Positions 18,801 through 27,444 of a DNA stretch of 64,000 nt are shown one piece after another; within the stretch, counting starts at the first letter, position 1; each line of letters opens with the position of its first letter. The notes under the pieces are model-generated. The model was not told the origin of the DNA, searched no databases, and saw only the letters and a list, made by a program, of their open reading frames with translations. The translations under genes and the position numbers were made by a program. The DNA lies in the NCBI GenBank assembly GCA_020024465.1, contig JAHHTT010000005.1:7558-71557 (forward strand), written 5' to 3'. The stretch is from Odoribacter sp. GTDB lineage: Bacteria; Bacteroidota; Bacteroidia; Bacteroidales; Marinifilaceae.

Positions 18801-19320
18801 GGAATCCCTTGTCATATAGTTTTTTCAAAAGAAACCATAAGGTTTCTATATATCGGTTGTCATAAGTGATATAAGGATTGTGTGTATCCACCCAATATCC
18901 CATCTGTTTGGTCAGGTCTTCCCATTCTTTTGTATATTTCATGACATCAAGCCGGCACTCCTTGTTGTATTCGGCCACGCTGATGCTTTTGCCGATTGCT
19001 TCTTTGGTGATTCCGAGTTTCTTTTCTACGCCCAATTCAACCGGAAGGCCGTGAGTGTCCCAGCCTGCTTTACGTTCCACTAAAAATCCCTGAAGAGTTT
19101 TGTAACGGCAGATGACATCCTTGATGGTACGTGCCATAACGTGGTGGATGCCGGGCATCCCGTTTGCAGAAGGCGGACCTTCATAAAAGACAAACGAAGG
19201 ATGGCCTTCCCGTGTCTTCAAACTCATTTCGAAAGTATGGTTGTCTTCCCAAGTTTTCAGTATTTCTTTGTTTGCTTGAGAAAGATTCAAACCTTTGTAT
19301 TCAGGAAATTTCTCGTTCAT
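15892..19320 (-). CDS. ileS: Isoleucyl-tRNA synthetase
   Basis: The 1142-residue class I synthetase charges tRNA-Ile. The HIGH-type signature is GIHH at residues 57-60, after PSANGMP. The KMSKR loop is KMSKRLGN near residue 690. A CP1 editing domain lies between them, and the anticodon-binding domain with a long C-terminal extension follows. The large size and the KMSKR form fit the eukaryote-like IleRS2 type (established distinction, applied here by inspection only), which is often naturally less sensitive to mupirocin. It starts 45 bases after the aspartokinase gene and is followed by the DksA-like gene. Confidence 0.97.
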   Translation of the reverse strand: MNEKFPEYKGLNLSQANKEILKTWEDNHTFEMSLKTREGHPSFVFYEGPPSANGMPGIHHVMARTIKDVICRYKTLQGFLVERKAGWDTHGLPVELGVEKKLGITKEAIGKSISVAEYNKECRLDVMKYTKEWEDLTKQMGYWVDTHNPYITYDNRYIETLWFLLKKLYDKGFLYKGYTIQPYSPAAGTGLSTHELNQPGCYRDVKDTTCVAQFKVVRDEKSEKLFAYSDTVHFLAWTTTPWTLPSNTALAVGPNITYYVVKTYNPYTYLPVTVILAKDRFAAYFNPKAADIALEDYKEGDKLIPYQKVAEFKGPELEGIRYEQLMPWMQPEGDAFRVISGDYVTTEDGTGIVHIAPTFGADDDRVAKAAGIAPMLLVDRDGNKQPMVDKRGRLFVLEEIDPEFIKTNVNIELYREYAGRFVKNAYDPALTEDDPTLDIDLSVMLKKENKAFKVEKHEHNYPHCWRTDKPVLYYPLDSWFIKTTAVRERMIELNRTIHWKPASTGEGRFGKWLENLVDWNLSRSRYWGTPLPIWISEDGTEQKCIGSVAELIEEIKKSVAAGFMTGNPYEGFITGDNSKENYAKIDLHRPYVDDIILVSSNGQKMFREKDLIDVWFDSGAMPYAQLHYPFEHKDDIDKHLRFPADFIAEGVDQTRGWFFTLHAIATMAFDSVAFKNIISNGLVLDAKGNKMSKRLGNAVDPFATIEEHGSDPLRWYMITNSQPWDNLKFDVAGVDEIKRKFFGTLYNTYGFFALYANVDNFRYTETDIPINERPEIDGWILSLLNSLIKEVTEAFEKYEPTRAGRAIQEFVIENLSNWYVRLSRKRYWGGEYSQDKISAYQTLYTCLETIAILSAPIAPFYMEKLFNDLNSVTGRHSGSVHLATFPKANENLINKALENRMELAQNISSMVLGLRRKVQLRVRQPLSKLIIPILNDEMIPQLEAVKNIILSEVNVKEIEYITDTTGVLVKRIKPNFKTLGPKYGKHMKQISAQIGQMEQSDIFSLEKNGRYDLSIGDETIVITLEDVEILSEDIPGWLVANEGRLTVALDINVTKELKEEGIARELINRIQNLRKESDFDVTDKITLAIGRHPEINEAVEHFKQYIASQVLAESIELTDNRDCKSKEVEIDEIHTFIKIEKL

Positions 19321-19365
19321 TTATGTAGTTTTAAAATGGTTCTTAATGAATGGACTGCAAAGATA

Positions 19366-20631
19366 CTATTTTTTTTCATCTGCAACAACAAAACGGGCAG
19401 TCAGGCGGCTGCGTTGTTCTACCAGAATGTTTTTGTCTGATGTGAGTTTTGTGATAATGTCTTCATTGTAATGACGTATGGTCAGTAGACGTACGTTTTT
19501 ATTGTATAATACCTCATATTCATTTTGAAGTTCGTTGATAAAACGGTCAAAAATGGCTTCATTTAAATCGATGCAAAATGAAAATGTGATGGCTGAAGTC
19601 TGCATGAGATTCAAACGCAATCGGTATTTGGCTAAAATGGCAAAAATGTGGCTGAGTTTTTCTTCTGCGATGAATGAAAAATCCCGCGGTGAAAGCGTCA
19701 GCAATAATTGATTCCCCTTGTCGATGAAAATAGGAGGGAGATTCAGGCGTTCATCCAGTTCGCGTATTACTGAACCCTGGCTTTCCGGATAAAGAAAAGA
19801 GCGCACATAGAGAGGAATGCCTTTGTTTTGCAAAGGCTTGATTGTTTTGGGGTGAATGACTTTTGCCCCGCAATTTGAGAGCTCTATGGCTTCTTTGTAT
19901 GACATTTTGCTGATGATTTCTGTGTCTTTGTAAAGTTTGGGGTCGGCATTCATGATTCCTGGCACATCTTTCCAAATCGTAACCGACTCTGCATCCAGCA
20001 GATTGGCCAATAAGGCTGCGGTGTAATCAGATCCCTCCCGTCCGAGTGTCGTCGTTTGGTTGGTGGTTGTACCTGCAATGAAACCTTGGGTGATGTATAT
20101 GAATGTGTCCTGGAATGAAAATGTCTTTCGGCACAATTGGGACGAAAACTCCAGATTGACACATGCATTCCGATAGTTTTGGTCTGTGATCAGGCATTTG
20201 CGGATATCTATGAATTTTGCTTTCCGTCCCTGTCTTTCCATATAGGCGGAAATAATGGTAGTGGAAAGCAATTCTCCAAAACAGATAATGCGGTCATATT
20301 CATAATCATAGGATAAGGACGGATCACTGTCGATAATGTTCTGTAATTCGCAGTATAAATTATCGGTTAAACGGCTTACTTCATCAGCAGAAGTGCCGAA
20401 GAGGTCATTGATAATATTTTGGTGAAAATCTTTGATGTGTAAGAAAGCAGATGCAGTATCTCCTGTTTTATGGAAATAGGCATTACATAAGACTTCCAGT
20501 GCATCGGTCATTTTGCCCATGGCTGACACCACAATAATCAGATTCTCTTTTTGAGTGTTGATAATCTTGAACAGGTTTTTCACTCCATCAGCATCTTTTA
20601 CGGATGCGCCGCCAAATTTATATACGTTCAT
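19366..20631 (-). CDS. lysC: Aspartate kinase (monofunctional)
   Basis: The 421-residue protein begins NVYKFGGASVKDADG, the amino-acid kinase signature of aspartokinases, and has LGREGSDYTAALLANLL near residue 195, KDVPGIMNADPK near 218 and a pair of divergent ACT-like regulatory segments after residue about 290. It phosphorylates aspartate at the entry to lysine, threonine and methionine synthesis. No homoserine dehydrogenase domain is attached. It reads in the same direction as ileS and the 45-base gap suggests cotranscription. Which end product inhibits it cannot be judged from the sequence, and no lysine riboswitch is visible upstream. Confidence 0.93.
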   Translation of the reverse strand: MNVYKFGGASVKDADGVKNLFKIINTQKENLIIVVSAMGKMTDALEVLCNAYFHKTGDTASAFLHIKDFHQNIINDLFGTSADEVSRLTDNLYCELQNIIDSDPSLSYDYEYDRIICFGELLSTTIISAYMERQGRKAKFIDIRKCLITDQNYRNACVNLEFSSQLCRKTFSFQDTFIYITQGFIAGTTTNQTTTLGREGSDYTAALLANLLDAESVTIWKDVPGIMNADPKLYKDTEIISKMSYKEAIELSNCGAKVIHPKTIKPLQNKGIPLYVRSFLYPESQGSVIRELDERLNLPPIFIDKGNQLLLTLSPRDFSFIAEEKLSHIFAILAKYRLRLNLMQTSAITFSFCIDLNEAIFDRFINELQNEYEVLYNKNVRLLTIRHYNEDIITKLTSDKNILVEQRSRLTARFVVADEKK

Positions 20632-20948
20632 ATTTTCGGAATATTACAAACACTTTTATTTTAGGCCGCTAATTTATAATTAAATTGGATATATTCGGTA
20701 CATTTCCCTTGAATACATTTGTCAGAGGATTTAAAATTCGGAAAGTTTAGCTGACATTCGGTTGGAAAATGTCGGAAACAATCAGATTCCATCATTCCGG
20801 TTTATCTGTTTTCTCTCCATGTGGAATTTTATTTAAAAGGTTATGATAATCATGCGGCATATTGATAATTGTATCTTGATACTCTCAATTTACTTTGATT
20901 TATTTCCGGTATAAACTTATGACAAATACCAGTCAAAGATATGCTTCG

Positions 20949-21003
20949 GATATCTTTATGATATCTTTGTGATAACTTTGAGATATCTTTGATATATATT
21001 TGA
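20949..21003. repeat. Five tandem 11-base repeats (GATATCTTTGA-like)
   Basis: Units start at 20949, 20960, 20971, 20982 and 20993: GATATCTTTAT, GATATCTTTGT, GATAACTTTGA, GATATCTTTGA and TATATATTTGA. The first four share GATA-CTTT, and the fifth is degenerate. The 11-base period puts each unit on about the same face of the helix. Confidence 0.8.
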
Positions 21004-21105
21004 AGGGACGGGAAGAGAGTTTGAAAACGATTTTGTCATTGGCGGCTTAAGACATGGAGGGAAGCAATAGACACCCCTCCCGACAAACTAAATAATATGA
21101 AAACG

Positions 21106-21137
21106 TTTGTGTATTACGATTTATCATTTTATATTTG
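21106..21137 (+). promoter_or_regulatory. Probable promoter of fbp
   Basis: TTTG (21106-21109), exactly 20 bases, then TATATTTG (21130-21137): a full match to the Bacteroidetes -33/-7 consensus. The fbp start codon is 28 bases after the -7 box. Confidence 0.75.
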
Positions 21138-21165
21138 CATCTACTAACAAAAACATTCTGATTCT

Positions 21166-22179
21166 ATGAACAAGGTTACAACTTTAAATCAATTTATTAT
21201 AGAACAACAGGCTGGTGTTCCTGAGGCAACCGGAGGTTTTTCCTGTTTGCTGCACCATGTGGGGATTGCTGCAAAGAAAATCAATAGAGAAGTAAATAAA
21301 GCCGGATTGGTGGATATTTTGGGACGGGCCGGTTCTGAAAACATACAGGGTGAAGATCAGCAGAAATTGGATGTATATGCCAATGAAACATTCATTGCAG
21401 AGTTGAAAGCAAGCGGTGAATGTTGTGGTATTGCTTCTGAAGAAAATCAGGATGTGGTTGTTTTTGAAGAAGGGATGGCGCGTGATGCCAAATATATTTT
21501 TTGTATGGACCCGTTGGACGGTTCGTCAAATATAGATGTAAATGTTTCTATAGGCACGATTTTTTCTGTTTACCGTCGGAAATCACCGATTGGCGAAGTT
21601 GCAAAACTGGATGATTTCCTGCAAAGCGGTTGTGAACAGGTGGCTGCCGGATATGTGATTTACGGCTCATCGACAATGTTGGTTTATACAACCGGGAATG
21701 GGGTGAATGGCTTCACGTTGGATACCTCTATCGGAGAGTTCTGTCTGTCTCATCCTGACATCAAGACACCGGATGATGGGAAAATATACTCTATCAATGA
21801 AGGCAATTATGAAAAATTTCCTGTGGGTGTGAAAAAATATATCAAATATTGTCAGGAAACGGATAAAAAAACAGCTCGTCCTTATACTTCGAGATATATC
21901 GGTTCTCTTGTTGCGGATTTTCACAGGAATTTGTTGAAGGGAGGGGTATTTATCTATCCGGAGACCAATAGCCATCCGACAGGGAAATTGCGTCTGTTGT
22001 ATGAATGCAATCCGATTGCTTTCATTGCAGAACAGGCAGGAGGATTGGCAACGGACGGATGCCGCCGGATTCTGGAAATACAGCCGGAAACAATTCACCA
22101 GCGCGTGCCGTTTTATACCGGCTCAAAGAATATGGTGGAAAAAGTAGAGGATTTTCTGCGTTTTTTCGAACAAGTGTAA
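21166..22179 (+). CDS. fbp: Class I fructose-1,6-bisphosphatase
   Basis: The 337-residue protein carries the class I metal and phosphate site MDPLDGSSNID near residue 113, preceded by the AEL...GIASEEN segment with the acidic metal ligands. It also has the TSRYIGSLVADFHRNLL segment near residue 245 and a C-terminal EQAGGLATDG motif. It hydrolyses fructose 1,6-bisphosphate in gluconeogenesis. Regulatory behaviour is not visible from motifs. It is the first gene after a clear promoter and is followed 21 bases later by the acyl-CoA synthetase gene, so the two are probably cotranscribed. Confidence 0.96.
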   Translation: MNKVTTLNQFIIEQQAGVPEATGGFSCLLHHVGIAAKKINREVNKAGLVDILGRAGSENIQGEDQQKLDVYANETFIAELKASGECCGIASEENQDVVVFEEGMARDAKYIFCMDPLDGSSNIDVNVSIGTIFSVYRRKSPIGEVAKLDDFLQSGCEQVAAGYVIYGSSTMLVYTTGNGVNGFTLDTSIGEFCLSHPDIKTPDDGKIYSINEGNYEKFPVGVKKYIKYCQETDKKTARPYTSRYIGSLVADFHRNLLKGGVFIYPETNSHPTGKLRLLYECNPIAFIAEQAGGLATDGCRRILEIQPETIHQRVPFYTGSKNMVEKVEDFLRFFEQV

Positions 22180-22200
22180 AAATAAAAAGATAAAAACAAT

Positions 22201-24258
22201 ATGATAAACAAACAATTACTAAACCCTTCCAGTATTGTGGTTGTTGGAGGGTCGGATGATATACAGAAGCCCGGAGGCAAAGTGTTGAAAAATTTGCTTG
22301 ACGGACAATTTAAAGGGGGCTTGTATGTGGTCAATCCTAAAATGGATGAAGTGCAAGGAGTAAAAGCCTGTCATGACGTGAAGGAATTGCCGGAGGTGGA
22401 CTGTGCTATTATTGCTATTGCTGCTAAGTTTTGTCCGGCTACTATCGAAATTCTGGCGAAGGAGAAGAATACACGTGCATTCATCATCCTTTCGGCAGGA
22501 TTCAGTGAAGAGAATGCTGAGGGGAAGGCATTGGAACAGCAGATTGTCAATACGATAGATGCTGTAGGCGGTTCGTTGATCGGTCCGAACTGTATTGGCG
22601 TATTGAATACAAATTATAATGGAGTGTTTACAACTCCGATTCCTGAATTGGATTCGCAGGGAGTAGATTTTGTATCCGGTTCCGGGGCTACTGCTCTGTT
22701 TATTATGGATGCCGGAATGCAGAAAGGCGTGAAGTTTAACAGTGTATATTCAGTAGGCAACTCGGCTCAGTTGGGTGTGGAAGAAATCCTGGAGTATTGG
22801 GACGAGTCCTTCGATCCGGAAACAAGTTCGCGGATTAAATTGATGTATGTGGAAAGCATTGACAAACCGGACAAGTTGTTGAAACATGCTTCTTCCCTGA
22901 TACGTAAAGGGTGTCGTATTGCAGCCATCAAATCGGGAGGCTCTGCTGCAGGCAGCCGTGCTGCATCTTCGCATACAGGAGCGTTGGCAAGTTCGGATGT
23001 AGCTGTAGAGGCATTGTTCCGTAAGGCGGGAATTGTTCGTTGTCACGGTCGTGATGAGTTGGCTACGGTTGCTGCGATTTTTACATATCCGGAATTGAAA
23101 GGTAAGAATATTGCTATTGTCACACATGCAGGCGGCCCTGCCGTGATGTTGACCGATGCTCTTTCTAACGGGGGCATGGAGATACCTCATCTGGAAGGTC
23201 CGAAAGCAGAAGCTTTGTTGTCTCAATTGTTTAACGGTTCTTCTGTCGGTAATCCGATTGATTTTCTGGCAACGGGAACGGCAGAGCAGTTGGGCATTAT
23301 TTTGGATGCATGTAATCGTGATTTCGATAATATTGATGGAATTGCAGTTATATTCGGTAGTCCGGGATTGTTCCCTGTTTACGATGTATATAAAGTATTA
23401 GGAGAAAAGATAGCTACTTCTAAAAAACCGATTTACCCGATTTTCCCGTCTTCCATGGTTGTGAAGGACGAGATTGATGAGTTTGTACGCAACGGGGGTG
23501 TATATTTTCCGTATGAGGTGAATTTTGGAAATGCCCTTTGCAAAGTGTTCAAGACACCGGTACCCCAGCCTGCACAGCCGGAATTGCCGGAGGTGGACGG
23601 GGCACGTATCCGTGCCGTTGTAGATAAGGCTGAAAACGGGTATCTGGATCCGGAGCAGATACATGAATTATTGGACGCGGCAGGTATTGCACGTGCAAAA
23701 GAGGGTGTTGCTGATAAGGAAGAGGAGATTGTGGCTTTGGCTAAATCTATCGGTTTCCCGTTGGTGATGAAAGTTGTTGGTCCGGTGCATAAATCAGATG
23801 TGGGAGGTGTAACATTGAATGTACGCGATGAGGCTACTGTACGCAGTGAATTCCGTCGTATGATGCAGATTAAAGATACGCATGCTGTTATGCTGGCTCA
23901 GCAGTTGTCCGGTACGGAGGTATTTATCGGCGCTAAGCGAGAGGCTAAGTTCGGTCACATGGTGCTTTGCGGTCTGGGAGGTATCTTTATTGAGGTGTTG
24001 AAAGATGTGCGGGCAGGATTGGCTCCGATTGCAGCTTCTGAAGCCCTGGATATGATTCGCGAATTGAAGTCTTATAAGATTATTCAGGGAGTGCGTGGGC
24101 AGGAGCCTGTAAATGAACAAAAATTTGCAGAAGCTGTTGCTCGTGTCTCTATGTTGGTGAAAGTCGCTCCGGAAATTTTCGAGATGGACTTGAATCCGTT
24201 GTTGGGTAACAAGGAAAATGTAGTGGCTGTAGATGCACGTATCCGCATTGAAAAGTAA
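22201..24258 (+). CDS. ADP-forming acetyl/acyl-CoA synthetase, fused alpha-beta subunits
   Basis: The 685-residue protein joins a CoA-binding domain (IVVVGGSDD at the start), a succinyl-CoA-ligase-like domain with GPNCIGV near residue 128 and the SSHTGALASSD segment near residue 257 carrying the phospho-histidine, and a C-terminal ATP-grasp domain (LVMKVVGPVHKSDVGGV near residue 520). This is the one-chain form of NDP-forming acyl-CoA synthetases, which convert an acyl-CoA plus ADP and phosphate into the free acid, CoA and ATP. In a fermenting anaerobe this would yield ATP from acetyl-CoA or related thioesters (inference). Substrate range is not readable. Confidence 0.92.
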   Translation: MINKQLLNPSSIVVVGGSDDIQKPGGKVLKNLLDGQFKGGLYVVNPKMDEVQGVKACHDVKELPEVDCAIIAIAAKFCPATIEILAKEKNTRAFIILSAGFSEENAEGKALEQQIVNTIDAVGGSLIGPNCIGVLNTNYNGVFTTPIPELDSQGVDFVSGSGATALFIMDAGMQKGVKFNSVYSVGNSAQLGVEEILEYWDESFDPETSSRIKLMYVESIDKPDKLLKHASSLIRKGCRIAAIKSGGSAAGSRAASSHTGALASSDVAVEALFRKAGIVRCHGRDELATVAAIFTYPELKGKNIAIVTHAGGPAVMLTDALSNGGMEIPHLEGPKAEALLSQLFNGSSVGNPIDFLATGTAEQLGIILDACNRDFDNIDGIAVIFGSPGLFPVYDVYKVLGEKIATSKKPIYPIFPSSMVVKDEIDEFVRNGGVYFPYEVNFGNALCKVFKTPVPQPAQPELPEVDGARIRAVVDKAENGYLDPEQIHELLDAAGIARAKEGVADKEEEIVALAKSIGFPLVMKVVGPVHKSDVGGVTLNVRDEATVRSEFRRMMQIKDTHAVMLAQQLSGTEVFIGAKREAKFGHMVLCGLGGIFIEVLKDVRAGLAPIAASEALDMIRELKSYKIIQGVRGQEPVNEQKFAEAVARVSMLVKVAPEIFEMDLNPLLGNKENVVAVDARIRIEK

Positions 24259-24262
24259 AGCT

Positions 24263-24952
24263 ATGAAGAAACAGGATTTTTTATTTATACTGGGGGTAGC
24301 AGTTGTGCTGTTACCCTTTTTTGTGAGCGAACCGGTCTGCCATTGGTATCACTCGTTTAATGCCGGACACGGTATGGTGATGAGTTTTTTCAAATTTGCC
24401 ATTCTTTCCACCTTGGGAGAGGTTATCGGTTTGCGAATCAGTTCGGGAGTCTATGTCCGAAAAGGTTTTGGTATATTGCCGCGAATGCTTGTTTGGGGCA
24501 TCCTCGGGATGGGAATCAATGTTGCGATGATTATTTTTTCCAATGGGACTCCGGTCGTATTGCAATATTTGGGAATGCAGGATGCTGTCGGAATATTTCA
24601 TAGCGACGGGCTTTCATGGGAGAAGGTGCTTGTGGCATTTGCCGTATCTGTGGCGATGAATACCTTTTTTGCACCGGTTTTTATGACCTTGCATAAAATA
24701 ACGGATATTCATATTATTGAAAACGGAGGAACGTTGGCAGGTTTTTTTCGTCCGATTAAGATGAGGGAAATAATGATGAAATTGAACTGGGGTGTACTTT
24801 GGGGCTTTGTATTCAAAAAGACGATTCCTTTATTTTGGTTTCCTGCGCATACAATAACTTTTTTATTGCCGGGCAATATGCGTGTCTTGTGTGCAGCTCT
24901 TCTGGGGGTTATTTTAGGAGTTCTGTTGGCTGTCGGGGCGAGGAAGAATTAA
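24263..24952 (+). CDS. Polytopic membrane protein with weak Mpv17/PMP22-like character
   Basis: The start at 24263 (MKKQDFLFIL) is preferred over the upstream in-frame one that overlaps the acyl-CoA synthetase gene. The 229-residue protein has about six hydrophobic helices. The C-terminal part has KLNWGVLWGFVFKKTIPLFWFPAHT followed by LLPGNMRVLCAALLG. This tryptophan- and proline-rich layout loosely resembles the Mpv17/PMP22 family of small membrane proteins, but I cannot confirm that without a profile search. It starts 4 bases after the acyl-CoA synthetase stop and probably belongs to that operon. Function unknown. Confidence 0.7.
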   Translation: MKKQDFLFILGVAVVLLPFFVSEPVCHWYHSFNAGHGMVMSFFKFAILSTLGEVIGLRISSGVYVRKGFGILPRMLVWGILGMGINVAMIIFSNGTPVVLQYLGMQDAVGIFHSDGLSWEKVLVAFAVSVAMNTFFAPVFMTLHKITDIHIIENGGTLAGFFRPIKMREIMMKLNWGVLWGFVFKKTIPLFWFPAHTITFLLPGNMRVLCAALLGVILGVLLAVGARKN

Positions 24953-25258
24953 ATGCGAATGATTGTTAGGGAGCCTGGCACGAATCGTTATCGGAATTAT
25001 CATGATGCTGAAGAGAAGATGGTTGAGAGTTGGGCTGCAGGAGTACAATGGTATTTAACAAGAATGGTTTATTCCAAATACAGAGGACGACCAGAAGGGA
25101 CGCCTAATTATACAAATGTAGTCGTTGATTTTGTAGATTCACAAATTGATGACGGGCAAAACAACGACAAGCCAGATGCGCAAGGTGACAACGTCGGAGG
25201 TTATACGATGCTACAAATAGAGAGTGCTCTCATAGATTGCAATAAATGGGATAAATGA
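24953..25258 (+). pseudogene. Orphan fragment of an unrecognised protein, probably decayed
   Basis: The 101-residue frame starts at an ATG directly abutting the TAA of the membrane-protein gene, in the same frame, so it has no independent upstream region. The composition is hydrophilic with tryptophans and a DSQIDDGQNNDKPDAQ acidic stretch, unlike a full small protein. At its end the frame reads NKWDK, TGA, RDNIKRKY and stays open for another 16 codons. This suggests that a TGG tryptophan codon became TGA. I read it as a fragment left by a rearrangement at the edge of the accessory region. The family is not recognised. Confidence 0.45.
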
Positions 25259-25398
25259 CGAGATAATATTAAACGAAAATATAATATAGGATCATTGCTA
25301 GAATAAAGGATGAATTCAGTGAAAGAGGGGCATGCAACAATCTCTGTATATTAATCTATTACATAAGACCTCTTGCGTTGAACCTCCGTTAACATAAA

Positions 25399-25447
25399 AA
25401 TATTTGCAAGGTTTTATATCTCAAAGATACAAAATCTTGCAAATATT
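25399..25447 (-). terminator. Long AT-rich hairpin, probable terminator of the LRR lipoprotein gene
   Basis: A 17-base inverted repeat (25399-25415 against 25431-25447, one G-U-type mismatch) continues inward after one mismatch as a 5-base stem (TATCT/AGATA) with a 3-base loop. On the minus strand it is followed by a T-rich run. It lies about 95 bases past the stop of the gene at 25541. Confidence 0.55.
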
Positions 25448-25540
25448 CACAAGCGTGTCAACTATAAATTGATTGTATATCAGGTAGATATCTTATTTTC
25501 CCACTTGATCAATTAACTTGTCAAAAACTATAAGTTTGAA

Positions 25541-27253
25541 TTAAATATTTAATTCTCCTAAGATATACGGCTCTTGTGGACTAAAACAACCTAATGCAGA
25601 ACCATAAGTCCCCGATAAACCAATACGATATTTTCCTTTAGGCGACGTTGATAACTTAACAATATTGCCTTCACGGATGTGATCTACTCCGTCTTCCAAG
25701 TAATCCCATTTTTGAGCCTTCTGATTCCATCGGACGACACAAAGGGAACAGATTCCCTCGTCAATATACTGAACATAGTGACTATAGTCAACTGTTTTGG
25801 AATCAATGTCTTGATAATCTAAATATAATTGAGGAGCGAAGCTGAACTTACTTGGATTAATTGGTTCATCACAAAGTTCATATAAACTAATTAGAGTTTC
25901 TATATCTATATTATTATTTTTGGCTTCTATCCTGTCAAACAAGTTGCGATCAAAAGGTCTATCAGGTAGTATAATGTTTGATATGTTGTTGTTATTCATT
26001 AATATTCGTTCCAAACGATGATGTAAAGCAGACAGATCTATTTTAGCTATTTTATTGTCATTAATATTGATAATTGACATGCTTTTCATGATCTCAGCAG
26101 GATAAACAAATGATGTCAGCTGATTATTATTAAGTGCAACTATTTCCAACTGTGGACTCGCTCCATGAGAATCAGCAATTATTAATTTTGATATTTTAGA
26201 ATTTGTAGCACTTAAGTTTTTTAATGACTTAAAAGAGCTTATGTCCAATGTTTTTATTGAGACATTACTTAAATCAAGTACTCTCAAGGCTGTTCCGTCA
26301 CTTATTGAAAAATCAGCCAATCCATTATTATTAGATAGATCAACTGTTCTTAATTTTGGACAATCATCAAAAGAAATGGAGGAAAGTTCGTTAGCTGCCA
26401 ATCGTACCTCTTCTATAGACTCAAGCATTTTGAGTTCAAGTTTTCCTCTTAGTTTATTGTTAGTAAGTGAAAGTGTTTTCAGATTAGGTACAATTGACTT
26501 ATTCATATCGAAAATCTCTATCTCCTTACCATGTAAGTAGATGTAGTCAAGCTGTGACATATTACCTCTTATCTCTACCTTCTTAATAGTATTATGTGCC
26601 AATATCTCATAATTCCCATACTCATCAGGCTGTTCTGACATGATGCCACTTATGTTAAAGCTAGCAAGATTTGGGAGATCCCCAATGTGTAACAGGTTCA
26701 TTTTTGCAGCACCTAGTTTTAGTGTGGTTACCTTAGGGAAATTAGTGATAATAAGCTCATTTATATTACTATTATTGGTCACTTCTATTGTTTCAAGAGG
26801 CGATGCAGTACTACCAGATAGCTCAACATATCGTAATTGAGATTGATCTCTAATGCTGAGTTTAGAGATTTGATCTGATTTTATAATAAGAGAATCTAAG
26901 TACTCAAGCTTTGGCCCACCCTTACCAAGAATCATCTCTATTGGTTGACGAAAATCAGCATCCTCTAAGATTCTAATCGTTTTCACCACAAGATTTTCGC
27001 CTCGACTTTGCCAACTTATATTCAGACCTTTCCACCTCTCCTTTACTTCATCAGCAGAGGGATCAAAATTTTCCTTACCTATGAGTATGTCTATAGCCTT
27101 AATTTCTTCAGGTAAACAATCATTGACCGTTACAAGTGTAGTCTCATAGTCCTTCTCATCAGGTTTGTCTGTGTTATTGGTGCAACCGATTGATGTAAGT
27201 ATAAAAAGGCAAGTTAAAAAATAAACGTACTTTTTACCAATATTCAAATTCAT
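25541..27253 (-). CDS. Leucine-rich-repeat surface lipoprotein
   Basis: The start is placed at MNLNIGKKYVYFL (27253). The longer frame uses a TTG start that would overlap the promoter. The N-terminus is a signal peptide ending in the lipobox-like LTSIGC, so the mature protein should begin with a lipidated cysteine. From about residue 120 to 440 there are irregular leucine-rich repeats (for example LKNLSATNSKISKLIIA, LEIVALNNNQLTSF, LERILMNNNNISNIIL). The C-terminal 100 residues form a separate domain without repeats. Such BspA/LRR lipoproteins usually sit on the cell surface and bind proteins or glycans. The ligand is unknown. The gene sits alone between a hairpin and an IS21 remnant. Confidence 0.85.
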   Translation of the reverse strand: MNLNIGKKYVYFLTCLFILTSIGCTNNTDKPDEKDYETTLVTVNDCLPEEIKAIDILIGKENFDPSADEVKERWKGLNISWQSRGENLVVKTIRILEDADFRQPIEMILGKGGPKLEYLDSLIIKSDQISKLSIRDQSQLRYVELSGSTASPLETIEVTNNSNINELIITNFPKVTTLKLGAAKMNLLHIGDLPNLASFNISGIMSEQPDEYGNYEILAHNTIKKVEIRGNMSQLDYIYLHGKEIEIFDMNKSIVPNLKTLSLTNNKLRGKLELKMLESIEEVRLAANELSSISFDDCPKLRTVDLSNNNGLADFSISDGTALRVLDLSNVSIKTLDISSFKSLKNLSATNSKISKLIIADSHGASPQLEIVALNNNQLTSFVYPAEIMKSMSIININDNKIAKIDLSALHHRLERILMNNNNISNIILPDRPFDRNLFDRIEAKNNNIDIETLISLYELCDEPINPSKFSFAPQLYLDYQDIDSKTVDYSHYVQYIDEGICSLCVVRWNQKAQKWDYLEDGVDHIREGNIVKLSTSPKGKYRIGLSGTYGSALGCFSPQEPYILGELNI

Positions 27254-27284
27254 AATTTTATTTTTTAAATTAATAAATCGAAAG

Positions 27285-27316
27285 CAAAAATAATCTGTTG
27301 TATAAAATACCACAAT
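27285..27316 (-). promoter_or_regulatory. Probable promoter of the LRR lipoprotein gene
   Basis: On the minus strand ATTG (27313-27316, one mismatch to TTTG) is followed after 20 bases by TATTTTTG (27285-27292), a full -7 match. It lies 32 bases upstream of the chosen ATG and inside the longer TTG-start frame, which argues for the shorter protein. Confidence 0.5.
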
Positions 27317-27444
27317 AGCCAATAATAGGTATTTCCCGACGGCATTCGTAGTGCTTTTGAAATATCGTAACAGAATTCATTTCAAGTATGAAAAGATGCA
27401 TTTTAACCCGGATTAATTTCAATTATAATAATCTACAATAGACA

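Larger units (their letters stand above)
20632..21165. other. 534-base divergent intergenic region
   Basis: No gene, tRNA or recognisable riboswitch is seen. The region holds a five-unit 11-base tandem repeat at 20949-21003, a short GGAGGG/CCCTCC inverted repeat around 21057-21083 and the fbp promoter at 21106-21137. The part next to the aspartokinase start (20632-20700) is AT-rich without a clear promoter match. Confidence 0.7.

Noticed and set aside
21057..21083. GGAGGG/CCCTCC inverted repeat ahead of the fbp promoter
   Set aside because: The stem is only six bases with a long loop and there is no T run, so a terminator or regulatory call is not justified.
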